From: Flavobacterium cellulosilyticum
Lineage (GTDB): Bacteria > Bacteroidota > Bacteroidia > Flavobacteriales > Flavobacteriaceae
Reading direction: 5' to 3'
Assembly (NCBI RefSeq): GCF_004349355.1
Contig: NZ_SMFK01000001.1
Coordinates: 857,393-921,392, forward strand
DNA length: 64,000 nucleotides
Positions 52,226 through 62,158 of this stretch are shown piece by piece (within the stretch, counting starts at the first letter, position 1; each line of letters begins with the position of its first letter). Made by a program: the position numbers and the translations under genes. The notes below the pieces were generated by a model. That model did not search any database. It saw only the letters and a list, made by a program, of their open reading frames with translations, and had not been told where the DNA came from.

Positions 52226-53195
52226 TTAAAAGAGACTTTGAAATATGGCAAATTGCATCTCCTTGGTAAACGATAGGAGCGTGATTTGCATTGATAATAT
52301 AGCCATCGTTTGGCGCTTTTACTTTTTGTTCAAAATTTCCAAAAGGATCTGTAATAGTTGCGACTATTTCTCCTTTTTTCACAAAAGTTCCAATTTTGTT
52401 GTGGTCATGAAGTAGGCCAGATGATTGTGCTCGAATCCAAGATGATTTATTGATGTAAATGCTATCTGTAGTAGTGTTTACAACTTCATGTTTGTGGTCT
52501 AACATACCCAAGAAGGATAAAACGCGTTTGACTCCTTCTGTTCCTAAATCGGCAACTTCAGTGTTTATATCTAATGATTTTCCTCCTTCAAATAACAACA
52601 TTTTTACATTCGATTTTTGACTCGAGTTTCTAAAAGAACCTGAAATGTTTTTAGAAAACAAGGTAAAAGGAGCATTAAAAACATCGGCTAGTTGTTTTAA
52701 TTCGGGTTGGTTTGGCGCTAATCGAATTTGAGGTGCATTGAAACGACCTGCGCCACCAGCATGAAAATCAATGGCATAATCAACAACTGGCATTACTTCG
52801 GTAAGAATATGATAGGCAAACCGACTTGCTAATGATCCATTTTTTCGACCCGGAAAAACGCGGTTTAGGTCTCTGCCATCGGGAAATTGTCGGGACATAT
52901 TGATATAACCAAACATATTGATTATAGGAATGCAAATTATGGTACCAATTTTAGGATTGTTGATTTTTTTTGTAATTAACTGGCGTACAATTTCAATTCC
53001 ATTAATTTCATCACCATGAATTCCTGCTGAAAAAAGTACCGTAGGGCCGTCTATTTTAGAGCGTTTAATGATTATGGGAATTTTGAGTTTGGCTGCATTG
53101 TGTAGTTTGGCAATTTCCATGTCGATGGTTTTGCTTTCGCCAGGTAAAATGGTTTCGCCTAAAATTGTAATTGATTTGCGTTGCGTTTTTGTCAT
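52215..53195 (-). CDS. Succinylglutamate desuccinylase/aspartoacylase family protein
   Basis: A 326-residue zinc carboxypeptidase-fold deacylase. Zinc ligands fit AGIHGDEINGIE and the later His in DFHAGG; GRDLNRVFPG is another family block. The exact amide substrate is not known; such genes are common in Bacteroidota. The last bases overlap the start of the formyl-THF ligase gene, an operon link without an obvious metabolic logic. Confidence 0.85.
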   Translation of the reverse strand: MTKTQRKSITILGETILPGESKTIDMEIAKLHNAAKLKIPIIIKRSKIDGPTVLFSAGIHGDEINGIEIVRQLITKKINNPKIGTIICIPIINMFGYINMSRQFPDGRDLNRVFPGRKNGSLASRFAYHILTEVMPVVDYAIDFHAGGAGRFNAPQIRLAPNQPELKQLADVFNAPFTLFSKNISGSFRNSSQKSNVKMLLFEGGKSLDINTEVADLGTEGVKRVLSFLGMLDHKHEVVNTTTDSIYINKSSWIRAQSSGLLHDHNKIGTFVKKGEIVATITDPFGNFEQKVKAPNDGYIINANHAPIVYQGDAICHISKSLLNGN

Positions 53196-53289
53196 ACCAA
53201 ATTATAAAAGTATAAATGTAGCAATTATATTTTGGTAACCGATAGGTGATGTTGATTTACAAAAATGTTATTTGTAAATTTGTTGAATG

Positions 53290-53354
53290 GAAGTCAAAAA
53301 AATCTAAAAAATCCAAAGAATCTAAAATCTCCAATCTAAAATCTCCAATCTAAA
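53290..53354. repeat. Repeated AATCTAAAATCTCC words before uvrC
   Basis: Several copies of ATCTAAAATCTCCA-type words follow one another up to the uvrC ATG. They are simple intergenic repeats. Confidence 0.6.
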
Positions 53355-55151
53355 ATGCCAAACCCAACTCTCGAACTTCAGATTCAAACTTTGCCCGACG
53401 GTCCTGGAGTCTATCAATATTACGATAAGGAAGGGAAAATTTTGTACGTAGGCAAAGCCAAAAATCTAAAAAAAAGAGTTTCTTCCTATTTTAATAAAGT
53501 GCATGATACGGCCAAAACCAATGTGCTTGTAAAAAAGATTGTAACGATAAAACACATTGTTGTTCCTACTGAGACTGATGCCCTTTTATTGGAAAACAAC
53601 CTTATAAAAACCTTGCAACCCCGTTACAATGTATTATTGCGAGATGATAAAAGTTATCCGTGGATTTGCATCAAAAAAGAACCTTTTTCCAGAATATTCT
53701 CTACCCGCCGATTGGTCAAAGATGGTTCAGAATATTTTGGTCCCTACACGAGTTTCAAGACCGTGCATACTATTTTAGAGTTAATAAAAGAACTGTATCC
53801 GCTGCGAACTTGCAATTATGATTTAAGTCAATCGAATATCGAAAATGGTAAATTCAAAGTGTGTTTAGAATACCATATTGGAAATTGCAAAGGACCTTGT
53901 GAGGGTTATGAATCTTTAGAAAATTACCAAAAACAAGTAGATGGCATTCGAGAAATATTAAAAGGAAATTTCAAAGAAAGTTTGAAAGATTTCAAGAAAG
54001 TGATGACTGATTTGGCCAAGGAAATGCATTTTGAAGAAGCACAAAAAATAAAAGAGAAGATAGAAGTTCTTGAAAATTATCAATCGCGTTCTACAATTGT
54101 CAGTCCAAAAATCACTAATATCGATGTGTTTTCGATTGTGTCTGACGAAAGTGCGGCCTTTGTGAACTTCTTGCAAATTTCTCATGGTTCGATTATTCGT
54201 TCGCATACAATGGAAATTAAAAAGAAATTGGAAGAAACCGACGAAGAATTATTGGAATTGGCGATTATCGAATTAAGAGAACGCTTTCATTTATTGTCAA
54301 AAGAAATAGTAGTTCCGTTTGAGGTTAATCTGGGAGCTAGTATAAAAGTTACTGTTCCGCAATTAGGAGATAAAAAACAAATTTTAGATTTGTCTATTCG
54401 AAACGCTAAATTTTACCGAATTGAGCAATTAAAACAACTGCAAATTGTGGACCCAGATCGTCATGCCAACCGAATTATGGCGCAAATGCAAAAGGATTTG
54501 CGACTAACAGTTGAACCACGACATATCGAATGTTTTGACAATTCTAATATTCAAGGAACCAATCCTGTTGCAGCATGCGTAGTGTTCAAAGACGGGAAGC
54601 CCAGCAAAAAAGACTACCGCCATTTTAATATAAAAACAGTCGAAGGTCCAGACGATTTTGCATCGATGACTGAGGTGGTTTATAGAAGGTACAAACGATT
54701 GTTGGACGAAAACGAACCATTGCCACAGCTCATCATTATTGATGGGGGAAAGGGGCAGCTGTCTTCGGCTTTGAAAAGCATTGATGATTTGGGATTACGT
54801 GGAAAAATAGCAATCATTGGAATTGCAAAAAGGTTAGAAGAATTATTTTATCCTGGGGATTCTGTTCCGTTGTATTTGGATAAAAAATCCGAAACCTTGA
54901 AAGTAATTCAGCAATTAAGAAATGAAGCGCATCGTTTTGGGATTACACATCACCGTGACAAAAGAAGTAAAGCAGCATTAAATTCTTCGATTGAAAGTAT
55001 TCCTGGAATTGGAGAGAAAACAATGACAACTCTAATTCAGCATTTTAAAAGTGTTAAAAGATTGAAATTAGCATCAGAAAAAGAAATTTCGGACGTTATA
55101 GGCATATCAAAAGCCAAAAAAATTACCGACTTTTACAATAAAAATACTTAA
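53355..55151 (+). CDS. uvrC: UvrABC system protein C
   Basis: A 598-residue excision-repair nuclease. The GIY-YIG domain (about 14-95) includes PGVYQYYDKEGKILYVGKAKN, a UVR segment follows at about 205-240, then the RNase H-like domain with IIIDGGKGQL, and HhH motifs at the C-terminus (SIPGIGEKT). It makes both incisions around bulky DNA lesions. The stop codon lies 1 base before the ATG of the patatin gene. Confidence 0.96.
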   Translation: MPNPTLELQIQTLPDGPGVYQYYDKEGKILYVGKAKNLKKRVSSYFNKVHDTAKTNVLVKKIVTIKHIVVPTETDALLLENNLIKTLQPRYNVLLRDDKSYPWICIKKEPFSRIFSTRRLVKDGSEYFGPYTSFKTVHTILELIKELYPLRTCNYDLSQSNIENGKFKVCLEYHIGNCKGPCEGYESLENYQKQVDGIREILKGNFKESLKDFKKVMTDLAKEMHFEEAQKIKEKIEVLENYQSRSTIVSPKITNIDVFSIVSDESAAFVNFLQISHGSIIRSHTMEIKKKLEETDEELLELAIIELRERFHLLSKEIVVPFEVNLGASIKVTVPQLGDKKQILDLSIRNAKFYRIEQLKQLQIVDPDRHANRIMAQMQKDLRLTVEPRHIECFDNSNIQGTNPVAACVVFKDGKPSKKDYRHFNIKTVEGPDDFASMTEVVYRRYKRLLDENEPLPQLIIIDGGKGQLSSALKSIDDLGLRGKIAIIGIAKRLEELFYPGDSVPLYLDKKSETLKVIQQLRNEAHRFGITHHRDKRSKAALNSSIESIPGIGEKTMTTLIQHFKSVKRLKLASEKEISDVIGISKAKKITDFYNKNT

Positions 55152-55152
55152 A

Positions 55153-57453
55153 ATGAGAAATAAGGCAAAAGCCAAAAGTCAAGAGCTAGAAGCGAAAATC
55201 AACTTTGTCAATATTCAGTTGACAATTGTTAATAGCCGCTTATTGTTAATTTTGACTTTCTTGTTGTTTTTTGCCTTTTGCCTTTTGCCTCTTGCCTCAC
55301 AAGCTCAAGACACCATAAAAAAAAGGCCCAAAATTGGATTGGTTCTTAGTGGTGGAGGTGCTAAAGGATTCGCTCATATTGGGGTATTGAAGGTGATAGA
55401 ACAAGCGGGAATAAAAATAGATTATATTGGCGGCACCAGCATGGGGTCAGTAGTTGGGGGTTTGTATGCATCAGGTTACAATGCCACTCAAATAGATTCC
55501 ATTTTTAGAACCGTAAATTTCGATAAATTACTTCAAGATTTCACACCACGTTCTTCAAAGAGTTTTTATGAAAAAAGAAACGATGAGCTGTATGCAATTG
55601 TCTTGCCGTTTGATAAATTTAAAATAGGCGTTCCAGAAGCACTTTCAAAATCAATTTACAACTACAATTTATTGACTTCTTTAACTAGAAATGATAGGCA
55701 TATTAGTGATTTTAATAAGTTGAAGATTCCATTTTTCTGTGTTGCCACAAATATTGAAAATGGAGAAGAAGTCATATTAGATAAAGGCAATTTAGTGAAC
55801 GCCATGGTAGCCAGTTCTGCATTTCCATCATTATTTTCTCCAGTTGAAATTGACGGCAATCTACTCTTAGATGGCGGGATTGTTAATAACTACCCAGTTG
55901 AAAAAGTGAGGCAAATGGGTGCGGATATCATTATTGGAGTCGATGTTCAAGACGGACTGTCTGAAAGGAGTGAGCTTAAAAAAGCCACAAGAATTATAGG
56001 GCAAATTACAGCTATCCAGTCCATTGAAAAAATGAAAAAGAAAATAGCCGAAACGGATATTTATATTAAACCAGATATTAAAAGCTATGGAATTATTTCT
56101 TTTGATAAAGGTTTGGAAATTATTAAAAAAGGAGAAGAAGCCGCTTTTGCAGTATACGAACAGCTGAATAAAATTGGAGATAAAAATAGTTATATTCAAA
56201 ACAAATTGAAACCTAGTGTTGATAGTATTTATTTGAATAAAATAATTATTAATGATTTAAATAATTATACTCCATTATATATAAAAGGGAAATTACCTTT
56301 TAAAGAAGGAAAGAATATTAGTTATCAGGATTTAAGAAAGGGAATAGATAATTTAAATGCTACAAATAATTTTAGTGGTATAAATTATTCATTTGAAGAA
56401 AATAATTCAAGAGATGACTTAATATTAAACTTAACTGAGAATTATGATAATACATTTTTAAAATTTGGATTGCATTTTGATAACTTGTTTAAAAGTGGGG
56501 TTTTAGTGAATTTAACCCAGAAAAAAACACTTTTTAAAAATGACGTTGCATCTGTAGACGTAGTTCTAGGGGATAATTTCAGGTATAATATCGATTATTA
56601 TATCGATAATGGATTTTATTGGAGTTATGGATTTAAATCCTATTTCAACCAATTTAATAAAAATGTATCAAAAGAACTAAATGACGAAAATTATTGGAAT
56701 TCTAATTTAAATAACATAAATCTAGATTTTTCGGATTTAACAAACCAAGTTTATTTACAGACTTTATTTGCCCGAAAATTTCTCATTGGAGCTGGTGTTG
56801 AAGTAAAATTTTTAAAAATACAGTCAGAAACATTATCAAACACATCACCCATAATAGATAAAAGTAGTTATACAAGTGTTTATGGATATCTTAAATACGA
56901 TTCTTTAGACAACAAATATTTTCCTAAAAAAGGATTGTTTTTTTCTGGAGACATACAATCTTATTTATTTTCATCTGATTATTCTACTCTATTTAAACCG
57001 TTTTCAATTGCAAAAGCAAATTGTGGAGCTGCAATATCTATTACTAAAAATTTTACTTTAAACATTCAAACTGAAGGTGGTTTTTCATTAGGAGGTGAAA
57101 GTGTTCCCTTTTTTGATTTTGTTTTGGGAGGATACGGATTTAATCCTGTAAATAATTTTAGGCCATTTTATGGCTATGATTTTATTAGTCTTGCGGCCAA
57201 TAGCTATTTAAAAGGGTCATTATGTATCGATTATGAAATATTTAAAAAACATCATTTGAATTTTTCCGCAAATTATGCCAATATTGAAAAAGATCTTTTT
57301 CAGACATTGCATTGGATTTCATTACCTAAATATTCAGGTTATGCAATAGGATATGGCTTGGATTCAATTATTGGTCCTATCGAAATTAAACACTCATGGT
57401 CACCTGAAACATCTAAAAATTATACTTGGTTCAGTGTTGGATTTTGGTTCTAA
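55153..57453 (+). CDS. Patatin-like phospholipase with BamA-type barrel (PlpD-like)
   Basis: A 766-residue outer-membrane protein. The patatin domain has GGGAKG (67-72), the nucleophile Ser96 in GTSMG and Asp240 in DGG, so the catalytic dyad is present. A POTRA-like segment and a C-terminal barrel ending in WFSVGFWF follow. PlpD-type enzymes cleave phospholipids at the surface or in the periplasm. The signal peptide lies late, at about residues 30-52, and is encoded by tandem TTGCCTT-like repeats; the 30 residues before it look like translated spacer. The true start could be farther downstream. Confidence 0.88.
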   Translation: MRNKAKAKSQELEAKINFVNIQLTIVNSRLLLILTFLLFFAFCLLPLASQAQDTIKKRPKIGLVLSGGGAKGFAHIGVLKVIEQAGIKIDYIGGTSMGSVVGGLYASGYNATQIDSIFRTVNFDKLLQDFTPRSSKSFYEKRNDELYAIVLPFDKFKIGVPEALSKSIYNYNLLTSLTRNDRHISDFNKLKIPFFCVATNIENGEEVILDKGNLVNAMVASSAFPSLFSPVEIDGNLLLDGGIVNNYPVEKVRQMGADIIIGVDVQDGLSERSELKKATRIIGQITAIQSIEKMKKKIAETDIYIKPDIKSYGIISFDKGLEIIKKGEEAAFAVYEQLNKIGDKNSYIQNKLKPSVDSIYLNKIIINDLNNYTPLYIKGKLPFKEGKNISYQDLRKGIDNLNATNNFSGINYSFEENNSRDDLILNLTENYDNTFLKFGLHFDNLFKSGVLVNLTQKKTLFKNDVASVDVVLGDNFRYNIDYYIDNGFYWSYGFKSYFNQFNKNVSKELNDENYWNSNLNNINLDFSDLTNQVYLQTLFARKFLIGAGVEVKFLKIQSETLSNTSPIIDKSSYTSVYGYLKYDSLDNKYFPKKGLFFSGDIQSYLFSSDYSTLFKPFSIAKANCGAAISITKNFTLNIQTEGGFSLGGESVPFFDFVLGGYGFNPVNNFRPFYGYDFISLAANSYLKGSLCIDYEIFKKHHLNFSANYANIEKDLFQTLHWISLPKYSGYAIGYGLDSIIGPIEIKHSWSPETSKNYTWFSVGFWF

Positions 57454-57793
57454 TAATTTCAATAAATTAAACGGTTACAGTTTTTTGTATCAGTAATACA
57501 ATGAATTTGGGTTTATTTTAATGTCAGCTTTTGTATTTATAGCCTTAAAACAAATACATAATTCTCAAAACAATTTCATTTTTCGACAACAGCGAGCGAA
57601 ATTTTCAATATTTAGTGCAAATTTTATTCAAATTCTGCAATTATTTTAAGTTTTGTAATTGCTGATATAAAAGGAATGTAAATAAAAGTTGCTTATTTTT
57701 GTATTATATAAAAAAAACTACAAAATTAAGTTGTGCATTTGTATGCTAAATGTTAAAATGAAAATTTTTAAAAAATCTTTTTAAATCCTAGTT
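57454..57793. other. Intergenic region before the candidate sRNA
   Basis: About 340 A/T-rich bases after the patatin gene with no credible gene. No terminator of the usual strength was seen. Confidence 0.5.
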
Positions 57794-57914
57794 TATCTTT
57801 GTCAAACATAAAAGAAGGGGTGGTTTCCTTCTTTGAATTATATAAATTGCATAATTTATATTTTTTGGTTAGTTAATAGCATAAAACTCAGTCATTATTT
57901 GACTGAGTTTTTTT
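57794..57914 (+). ncRNA. Candidate small RNA or attenuated leader
   Basis: A -7 element TATCTTTG (57794-57801) is followed by three hairpins: AAAGAAGG/CCTTCTTT (57811-57834), ATATAAATT/AATTTATAT (57840-57861) and a strong terminator AAACTCAGTCA/TGACTGAGTTT (57884-57910) with seven T. The RNA would be about 105 bases and ends about 50 bases before the next gene. Confidence 0.5.
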
Positions 57915-57967
57915 GTTTTAATATATTTGGAACAAAATTTGCGTTTGCTAATAATAAAAAACAAACT

Positions 57968-58744
57968 ATGGCAATTAAAAAAACAATTCTACTATTAGCG
58001 GTTCTACTCATTTTAAGTTTTAATTCAAAAAAAGAAGATGCTTTTTCCGCTGGAGAATGGGTTAAAATGCGAATACATTATGGAATTATTAATGCGGGTT
58101 ATGCCACTCTTGAAGTAAAAGAAGCAAATTTAAACAATAAAAAAGTTTTTCATATTATCGGTAAAGGATTCACTACAGGAATGTCGAGAGTTTTTTTTAA
58201 AGTAGATGATCAATATGAAAGCTATGTTGATAAAGAAACCGGAAATCCATATCAATATGTTCGAAAAATTGATGAAGGAGGTTATACAAAAAACCAAGAA
58301 GGATTCTTTAATCAGTCCGAAAACACAGTTCTTGTAAAAGATTATAAGAATAGATCAGAAAAAACGTTTAATATTCCAAAGAATACTCAGGACATCATAT
58401 CCACATTTTATTATTTAAGGAATAGTCCAAGTATTGATAAAATAAAAATAGGGGAATTCATAGCAATTGATATGTTTCTCGATGAGGATACTACTAAATT
58501 TAGGTTAAAGTTTTTAGGTCGAGAAAATATTAAAACTAAATTTGGAGTTGTACCTACAATGATTTTTCGTCCCTATGTACAATCAGGTAGAGTTTTTAAA
58601 GAAGAAGAAAGTTTAACCGTTTGGATATCTGATGATGATAATAAAATTCCAGTAAGAGTAAAAGCAAGTCTTTCTGTAGGATCTATCAAAGCAGATTTAG
58701 AAAATTTCAAAGGATTGAAATATCCGTTTAAGATACTATTATAA
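57968..58744 (+). CDS. DUF3108 family envelope protein
   Basis: A 258-residue protein starting at ATG 57968 (MAIKKTILLLAVLLILSF). A longer frame opening at 57833 crosses the terminator hairpin and is not plausible. It has a signal sequence and the DUF3108 pattern: GEWVKMRIHYGIINAGYATLEV near the mature start, and DQYESYVDKETGNP later. It is predicted to lie in the periplasm or at the inner face of the outer membrane; the function of the family is unknown. Followed by the M23 gene. Confidence 0.85.
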   Translation: MAIKKTILLLAVLLILSFNSKKEDAFSAGEWVKMRIHYGIINAGYATLEVKEANLNNKKVFHIIGKGFTTGMSRVFFKVDDQYESYVDKETGNPYQYVRKIDEGGYTKNQEGFFNQSENTVLVKDYKNRSEKTFNIPKNTQDIISTFYYLRNSPSIDKIKIGEFIAIDMFLDEDTTKFRLKFLGRENIKTKFGVVPTMIFRPYVQSGRVFKEEESLTVWISDDDNKIPVRVKASLSVGSIKADLENFKGLKYPFKILL

Positions 58745-58806
58745 ATATAAAAATATAAGTTTGTGATTTAACGAAAGAACAAGCTATTCATAAAACAACT
58801 CATTAA

Positions 58807-60042
58807 TTGCGTAATATTTCCAAATTGAAAAATATATTTTCACTAATAATCGTTTTAATTTTATTAGTTTCTTGTAATCAATCAGAAACACTTAGTATAA
58901 TTCCTGATAAAAAATTTGTCCCTGAAGTAGAAAAATTTGGTTTTAAATTTAACGATTTTAATGTGCTTCACGACACTGTTAAAAGAGGCGATTCTTTTGG
59001 TAGTATTATCGAAAATCAAAACTTTGGTGACAAAAAAGTTTATGATATTGTTAATAAAGTAAAAGACAGTTTTAATGTGAGAACTATTAGAATTGGAAAA
59101 GTCTTTACATTTTTGCGTTCAAAAGATCGAAATAAAAAATTAAAATATTTTGTTTATCAACCCGACCGAGGAAGTTATTATGTTATTGATTTAAGAGATT
59201 CAATAACAGTGTATAAAAAAACAAGGCCAGTTACTTATAAACTAAGGACAATTACTGGAAAATTAGACGGATCATTATCTGAAGCATTGAGTAAAAAGGG
59301 AGTTAATGCTACTTTGGCAAACAAATTAACAAAAATATACGCTTGGTCAATTGACTTTTTCAAATTAAGAAAAGGAGACAGATTTGGTGTAACTTTTACC
59401 GAAAGGTATATAGACGATACTATTTATGATGGTGTTGACAGTCTAAAAGCTTCTTTTTTTGAATATAAAGGAAAATTAATTTACGCTTTTCCTTTTGCTC
59501 AAAATGAATCTTCAGGGAAAACCGATTATTATGATGATCAAGGAAAAGCACTTAAAAACTTTTTCTTGAAAGCCCCATTAAAATTCGTAAATATTACCTC
59601 CCATTTTACAAAAAATAGATTTCATCCTGTGCAACTACGATGGAAAGCACATAAAGGAACAGATTATGCTGCTCCAACAGGTACGCCAATTATGACTACT
59701 GCTGTTGGGATTGTTGAACAATCTGGATATACGGCAGGAAATGGTAATTTTGTAAAAGTTAGACATGACAAAACTTATGAGACTCAATATTTACACATGT
59801 CCAAAATATTGGTTCGAAAAGGTCAAAGAGTAACTCAAGGTCAAACAATAGGAAGAGTGGGAAGTACTGGATTAGCCACAGGACCACATGTATGCTATCG
59901 ATTCTGGAAAAACGGTGTGCAAGTCGATGCTTTGAAATTGCAATTGCCCAATTCTCAGCCAATGGACAGTAAAAACTTACCTCGATTTATAGCTCAAATG
60001 AAACCTTTAAAAAGAGAATTAGATAGTATCGCTCATTTGTAG
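58807..60042 (+). CDS. M23 family metallopeptidase lipoprotein
   Basis: A 411-residue protein starting at a TTG codon (58807; TTG 58825 is a second option); no ATG lies before the signal. Lipobox LLVSC places the lipidated Cys at 23. The LytM domain has H282-x3-D286 (HKGTD), His330 (YLHMS) and H361-V-C363, so the last His of the HxH zinc motif is a cysteine. M23 peptidases cut peptidoglycan crosslinks or activate amidases. The Cys variant could still bind zinc or have become regulatory. Confidence 0.88.
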   Translation: MRNISKLKNIFSLIIVLILLVSCNQSETLSIIPDKKFVPEVEKFGFKFNDFNVLHDTVKRGDSFGSIIENQNFGDKKVYDIVNKVKDSFNVRTIRIGKVFTFLRSKDRNKKLKYFVYQPDRGSYYVIDLRDSITVYKKTRPVTYKLRTITGKLDGSLSEALSKKGVNATLANKLTKIYAWSIDFFKLRKGDRFGVTFTERYIDDTIYDGVDSLKASFFEYKGKLIYAFPFAQNESSGKTDYYDDQGKALKNFFLKAPLKFVNITSHFTKNRFHPVQLRWKAHKGTDYAAPTGTPIMTTAVGIVEQSGYTAGNGNFVKVRHDKTYETQYLHMSKILVRKGQRVTQGQTIGRVGSTGLATGPHVCYRFWKNGVQVDALKLQLPNSQPMDSKNLPRFIAQMKPLKRELDSIAHL

Positions 60043-60188
60043 TTTGTAAAATATACTCAGGAAACTTTCAAACTGAATTTAATAATTCAACTATAAGGAT
60101 TGCGTTCAAAATTATTTTTTTATTGACATTAAAATTATTTTTTTTGAAAACTAAGTGTAAATTTACACCTATTAAAAATAAAAATAGT

Positions 60189-61832
60189 ATGGCTTTACAA
60201 AATACAAATCCAATCACAACTACTGCTTGGCAAAAACTTCAGAAACATTTTCAGGAAATGAATACTGTTTCTATGAAAGATATGTTCAAAGATGACAAAA
60301 CTAGAGCGGCTCAATTTCATTTTCAATGGAATGATTTTGTAGTTGATTACTCTAAGAACATTATCAATAAGGAGACAATTACTTTATTACAAGAATTAGC
60401 TAATGAAATTCAGTTAAAAGATGCTATTTCAAAATATTTTGAAGGAGATATTATTAATCAAACTGAAAATAGAGCAGTATTGCATACTGCTTTAAGAGCA
60501 AAAGAAAATGCTACTATTAAAGTAGAAGGTGAAAATGTAATTCCAGAAGTTTTTGAAGTAAAAGAAAAAATCCGAAGTTTTACAAACGAAATCGTAAACG
60601 GTGTAAGAAAAGGATATTCTGAGAAACCTTTTACAGATATTGTTAATATAGGAATTGGAGGTTCTGACCTTGGTCCTGCAATGGTTGTGGAAGCCTTACA
60701 GTTTTATAAAAATCATTTGAATGTTCATTTTGTATCTAACGTAGATGGGGATCATGTAAATGAAATTATAAAAAAATTAGATCCAGAAACAACACTTTTT
60801 GTAATTGTATCAAAAACGTTTACGACTCAAGAAACATTAACTAACTCAGAAACCATAAAGGAATGGTTTTTGAAATCAGCTTCACAAGAAGATGTTGCCA
60901 AACATTTTGTAGCTGTTTCTACTAATCTTCAAAAAGTAACTGAATTTGGAATAAATCCTGAGAATGTGTTCCCAATGTGGGACTGGGTTGGAGGGAGATT
61001 TTCTTTATGGAGTGCAGTGGGTCTTTCAATAAGTTTGGCCGTAGGATTTGATAATTATAATGAATTATTGAATGGGGCCAATGAAATGGACGAGCATTTT
61101 AAAACTGCTGATTTTGATAAAAATATTCCAGTAACACTAGCTTTGTTAAGTATATGGTATAACAATTTTTTTGGTGCTGAAAGCGAGGCATTGATTCCCT
61201 ACACCCAATATTTGCAAAAATTAGCCCCTTATTTACAACAAGGTACGATGGAAAGTAATGGGAAAAGTGTAGGACGTGACGGAAAACCTGTTAATTATCA
61301 AACCGGTACTATTATTTGGGGAGAACCGGGAACTAATTCACAACATGCGTTTTTTCAATTAATTCATCAAGGCACAAAACTAATTCCTACTGATTTTATT
61401 GGATATGTAAAGCCATTGTATGGTAATGAAGATCATCACAATAAATTGATGTCCAACTTTTTTGCTCAAACAGAAGCTTTGATGAACGGTAAAACAGAAG
61501 CTCAAGTTCAGGCTGAATTTGATAAACAAGGGCTTGCTACTGATAAAGCAGAATTCCTTTTGCCTTTTAAAGTCTTTGCTGGCAACAAACCCACTAATAC
61601 AATTTTGATTCAAAAATTAACGCCAAAAACATTAGGATCATTAGTTGCAATGTATGAGCACAAGATTTTTGTACAAGGTATTATTTGGAATATTTTTAGT
61701 TATGATCAATGGGGGGTTGAACTTGGTAAGCAATTAGCCAATTCGATTCTCGACGAAATACAATCAAATAAAGTAAATGCTCATGACAGTTCAACAGAGT
61801 TTTTATTAAATCATTTTTTAAAGAACAAGTAG
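60189..61832 (+). CDS. pgi: Glucose-6-phosphate isomerase
   Basis: A 547-residue enzyme of glycolysis. Family segments include [13 protein letters not shown] (about 158-170), [14 protein letters not shown] and [15 protein letters not shown]. The frame opens at TTG 60123, but ATG 60189 (MALQNTNPI) is the normal start. It converts glucose 6-phosphate to fructose 6-phosphate, in a single-gene unit. Confidence 0.96.
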   Translation: MALQNTNPITTTAWQKLQKHFQEMNTVSMKDMFKDDKTRAAQFHFQWNDFVVDYSKNIINKETITLLQELANEIQLKDAISKYFEGDIINQTENRAVLHTALRAKENATIKVEGENVIPEVFEVKEKIRSFTNEIVNGVRKGYSEKPFTDIVNIGIGGSDLGPAMVVEALQFYKNHLNVHFVSNVDGDHVNEIIKKLDPETTLFVIVSKTFTTQETLTNSETIKEWFLKSASQEDVAKHFVAVSTNLQKVTEFGINPENVFPMWDWVGGRFSLWSAVGLSISLAVGFDNYNELLNGANEMDEHFKTADFDKNIPVTLALLSIWYNNFFGAESEALIPYTQYLQKLAPYLQQGTMESNGKSVGRDGKPVNYQTGTIIWGEPGTNSQHAFFQLIHQGTKLIPTDFIGYVKPLYGNEDHHNKLMSNFFAQTEALMNGKTEAQVQAEFDKQGLATDKAEFLLPFKVFAGNKPTNTILIQKLTPKTLGSLVAMYEHKIFVQGIIWNIFSYDQWGVELGKQLANSILDEIQSNKVNAHDSSTEFLLNHFLKNK

Positions 61833-62158
61833 ACGATCACTTTTTTTAATGATAATATAACATAAAAACAGCTTTGACCTTAAATAAGTCAAGGTTTTTT
61901 TTATGTAATAAGCTATCTAACAACTGTTTTGCATTTGTTTAAAGGATTACAAGTAATTTTTTAGCAACAGGGGCTTTATGAGTGTCGTTGACTACTTAGT
62001 TGATAATCAATTTTTTATAAAAATATAGTTAACATATTTTCAATGAAATGTGGTATTTATTAACAAATCAATATTGAAATTCATTTTATTAACATTTCAT
62101 TAACGCTATTGTGGATAAAATGTTAGAATTTTGCCAAAAATTTCTAAACTTAACTAAA
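61833..62158. other. Terminator of pgi and upstream region of the TonB receptor gene
   Basis: CTTTGAC (61872-61878) and GTCAAGG (61888-61894) form a hairpin followed by eight T, a terminator for pgi. The rest is A/T-rich; a TTAGAATTTTG sequence near 62122 is a weak promoter candidate. Confidence 0.65.

Noticed and set aside
53290..53354. CRISPR-like array before uvrC
   Set aside because: The units are short (about 14 bases), adjacent and lack unique spacers; they are simple repeats.
57833..57967. N-terminal extension of the DUF3108 gene
   Set aside because: It would cross a strong terminator hairpin and adds 45 residues without the signal-peptide pattern; the ATG at 57968 fits better.
60123..60188. 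TTG start of pgi
   Set aside because: ATG 60189 gives the family-standard start; the extension is A/T-rich spacer.
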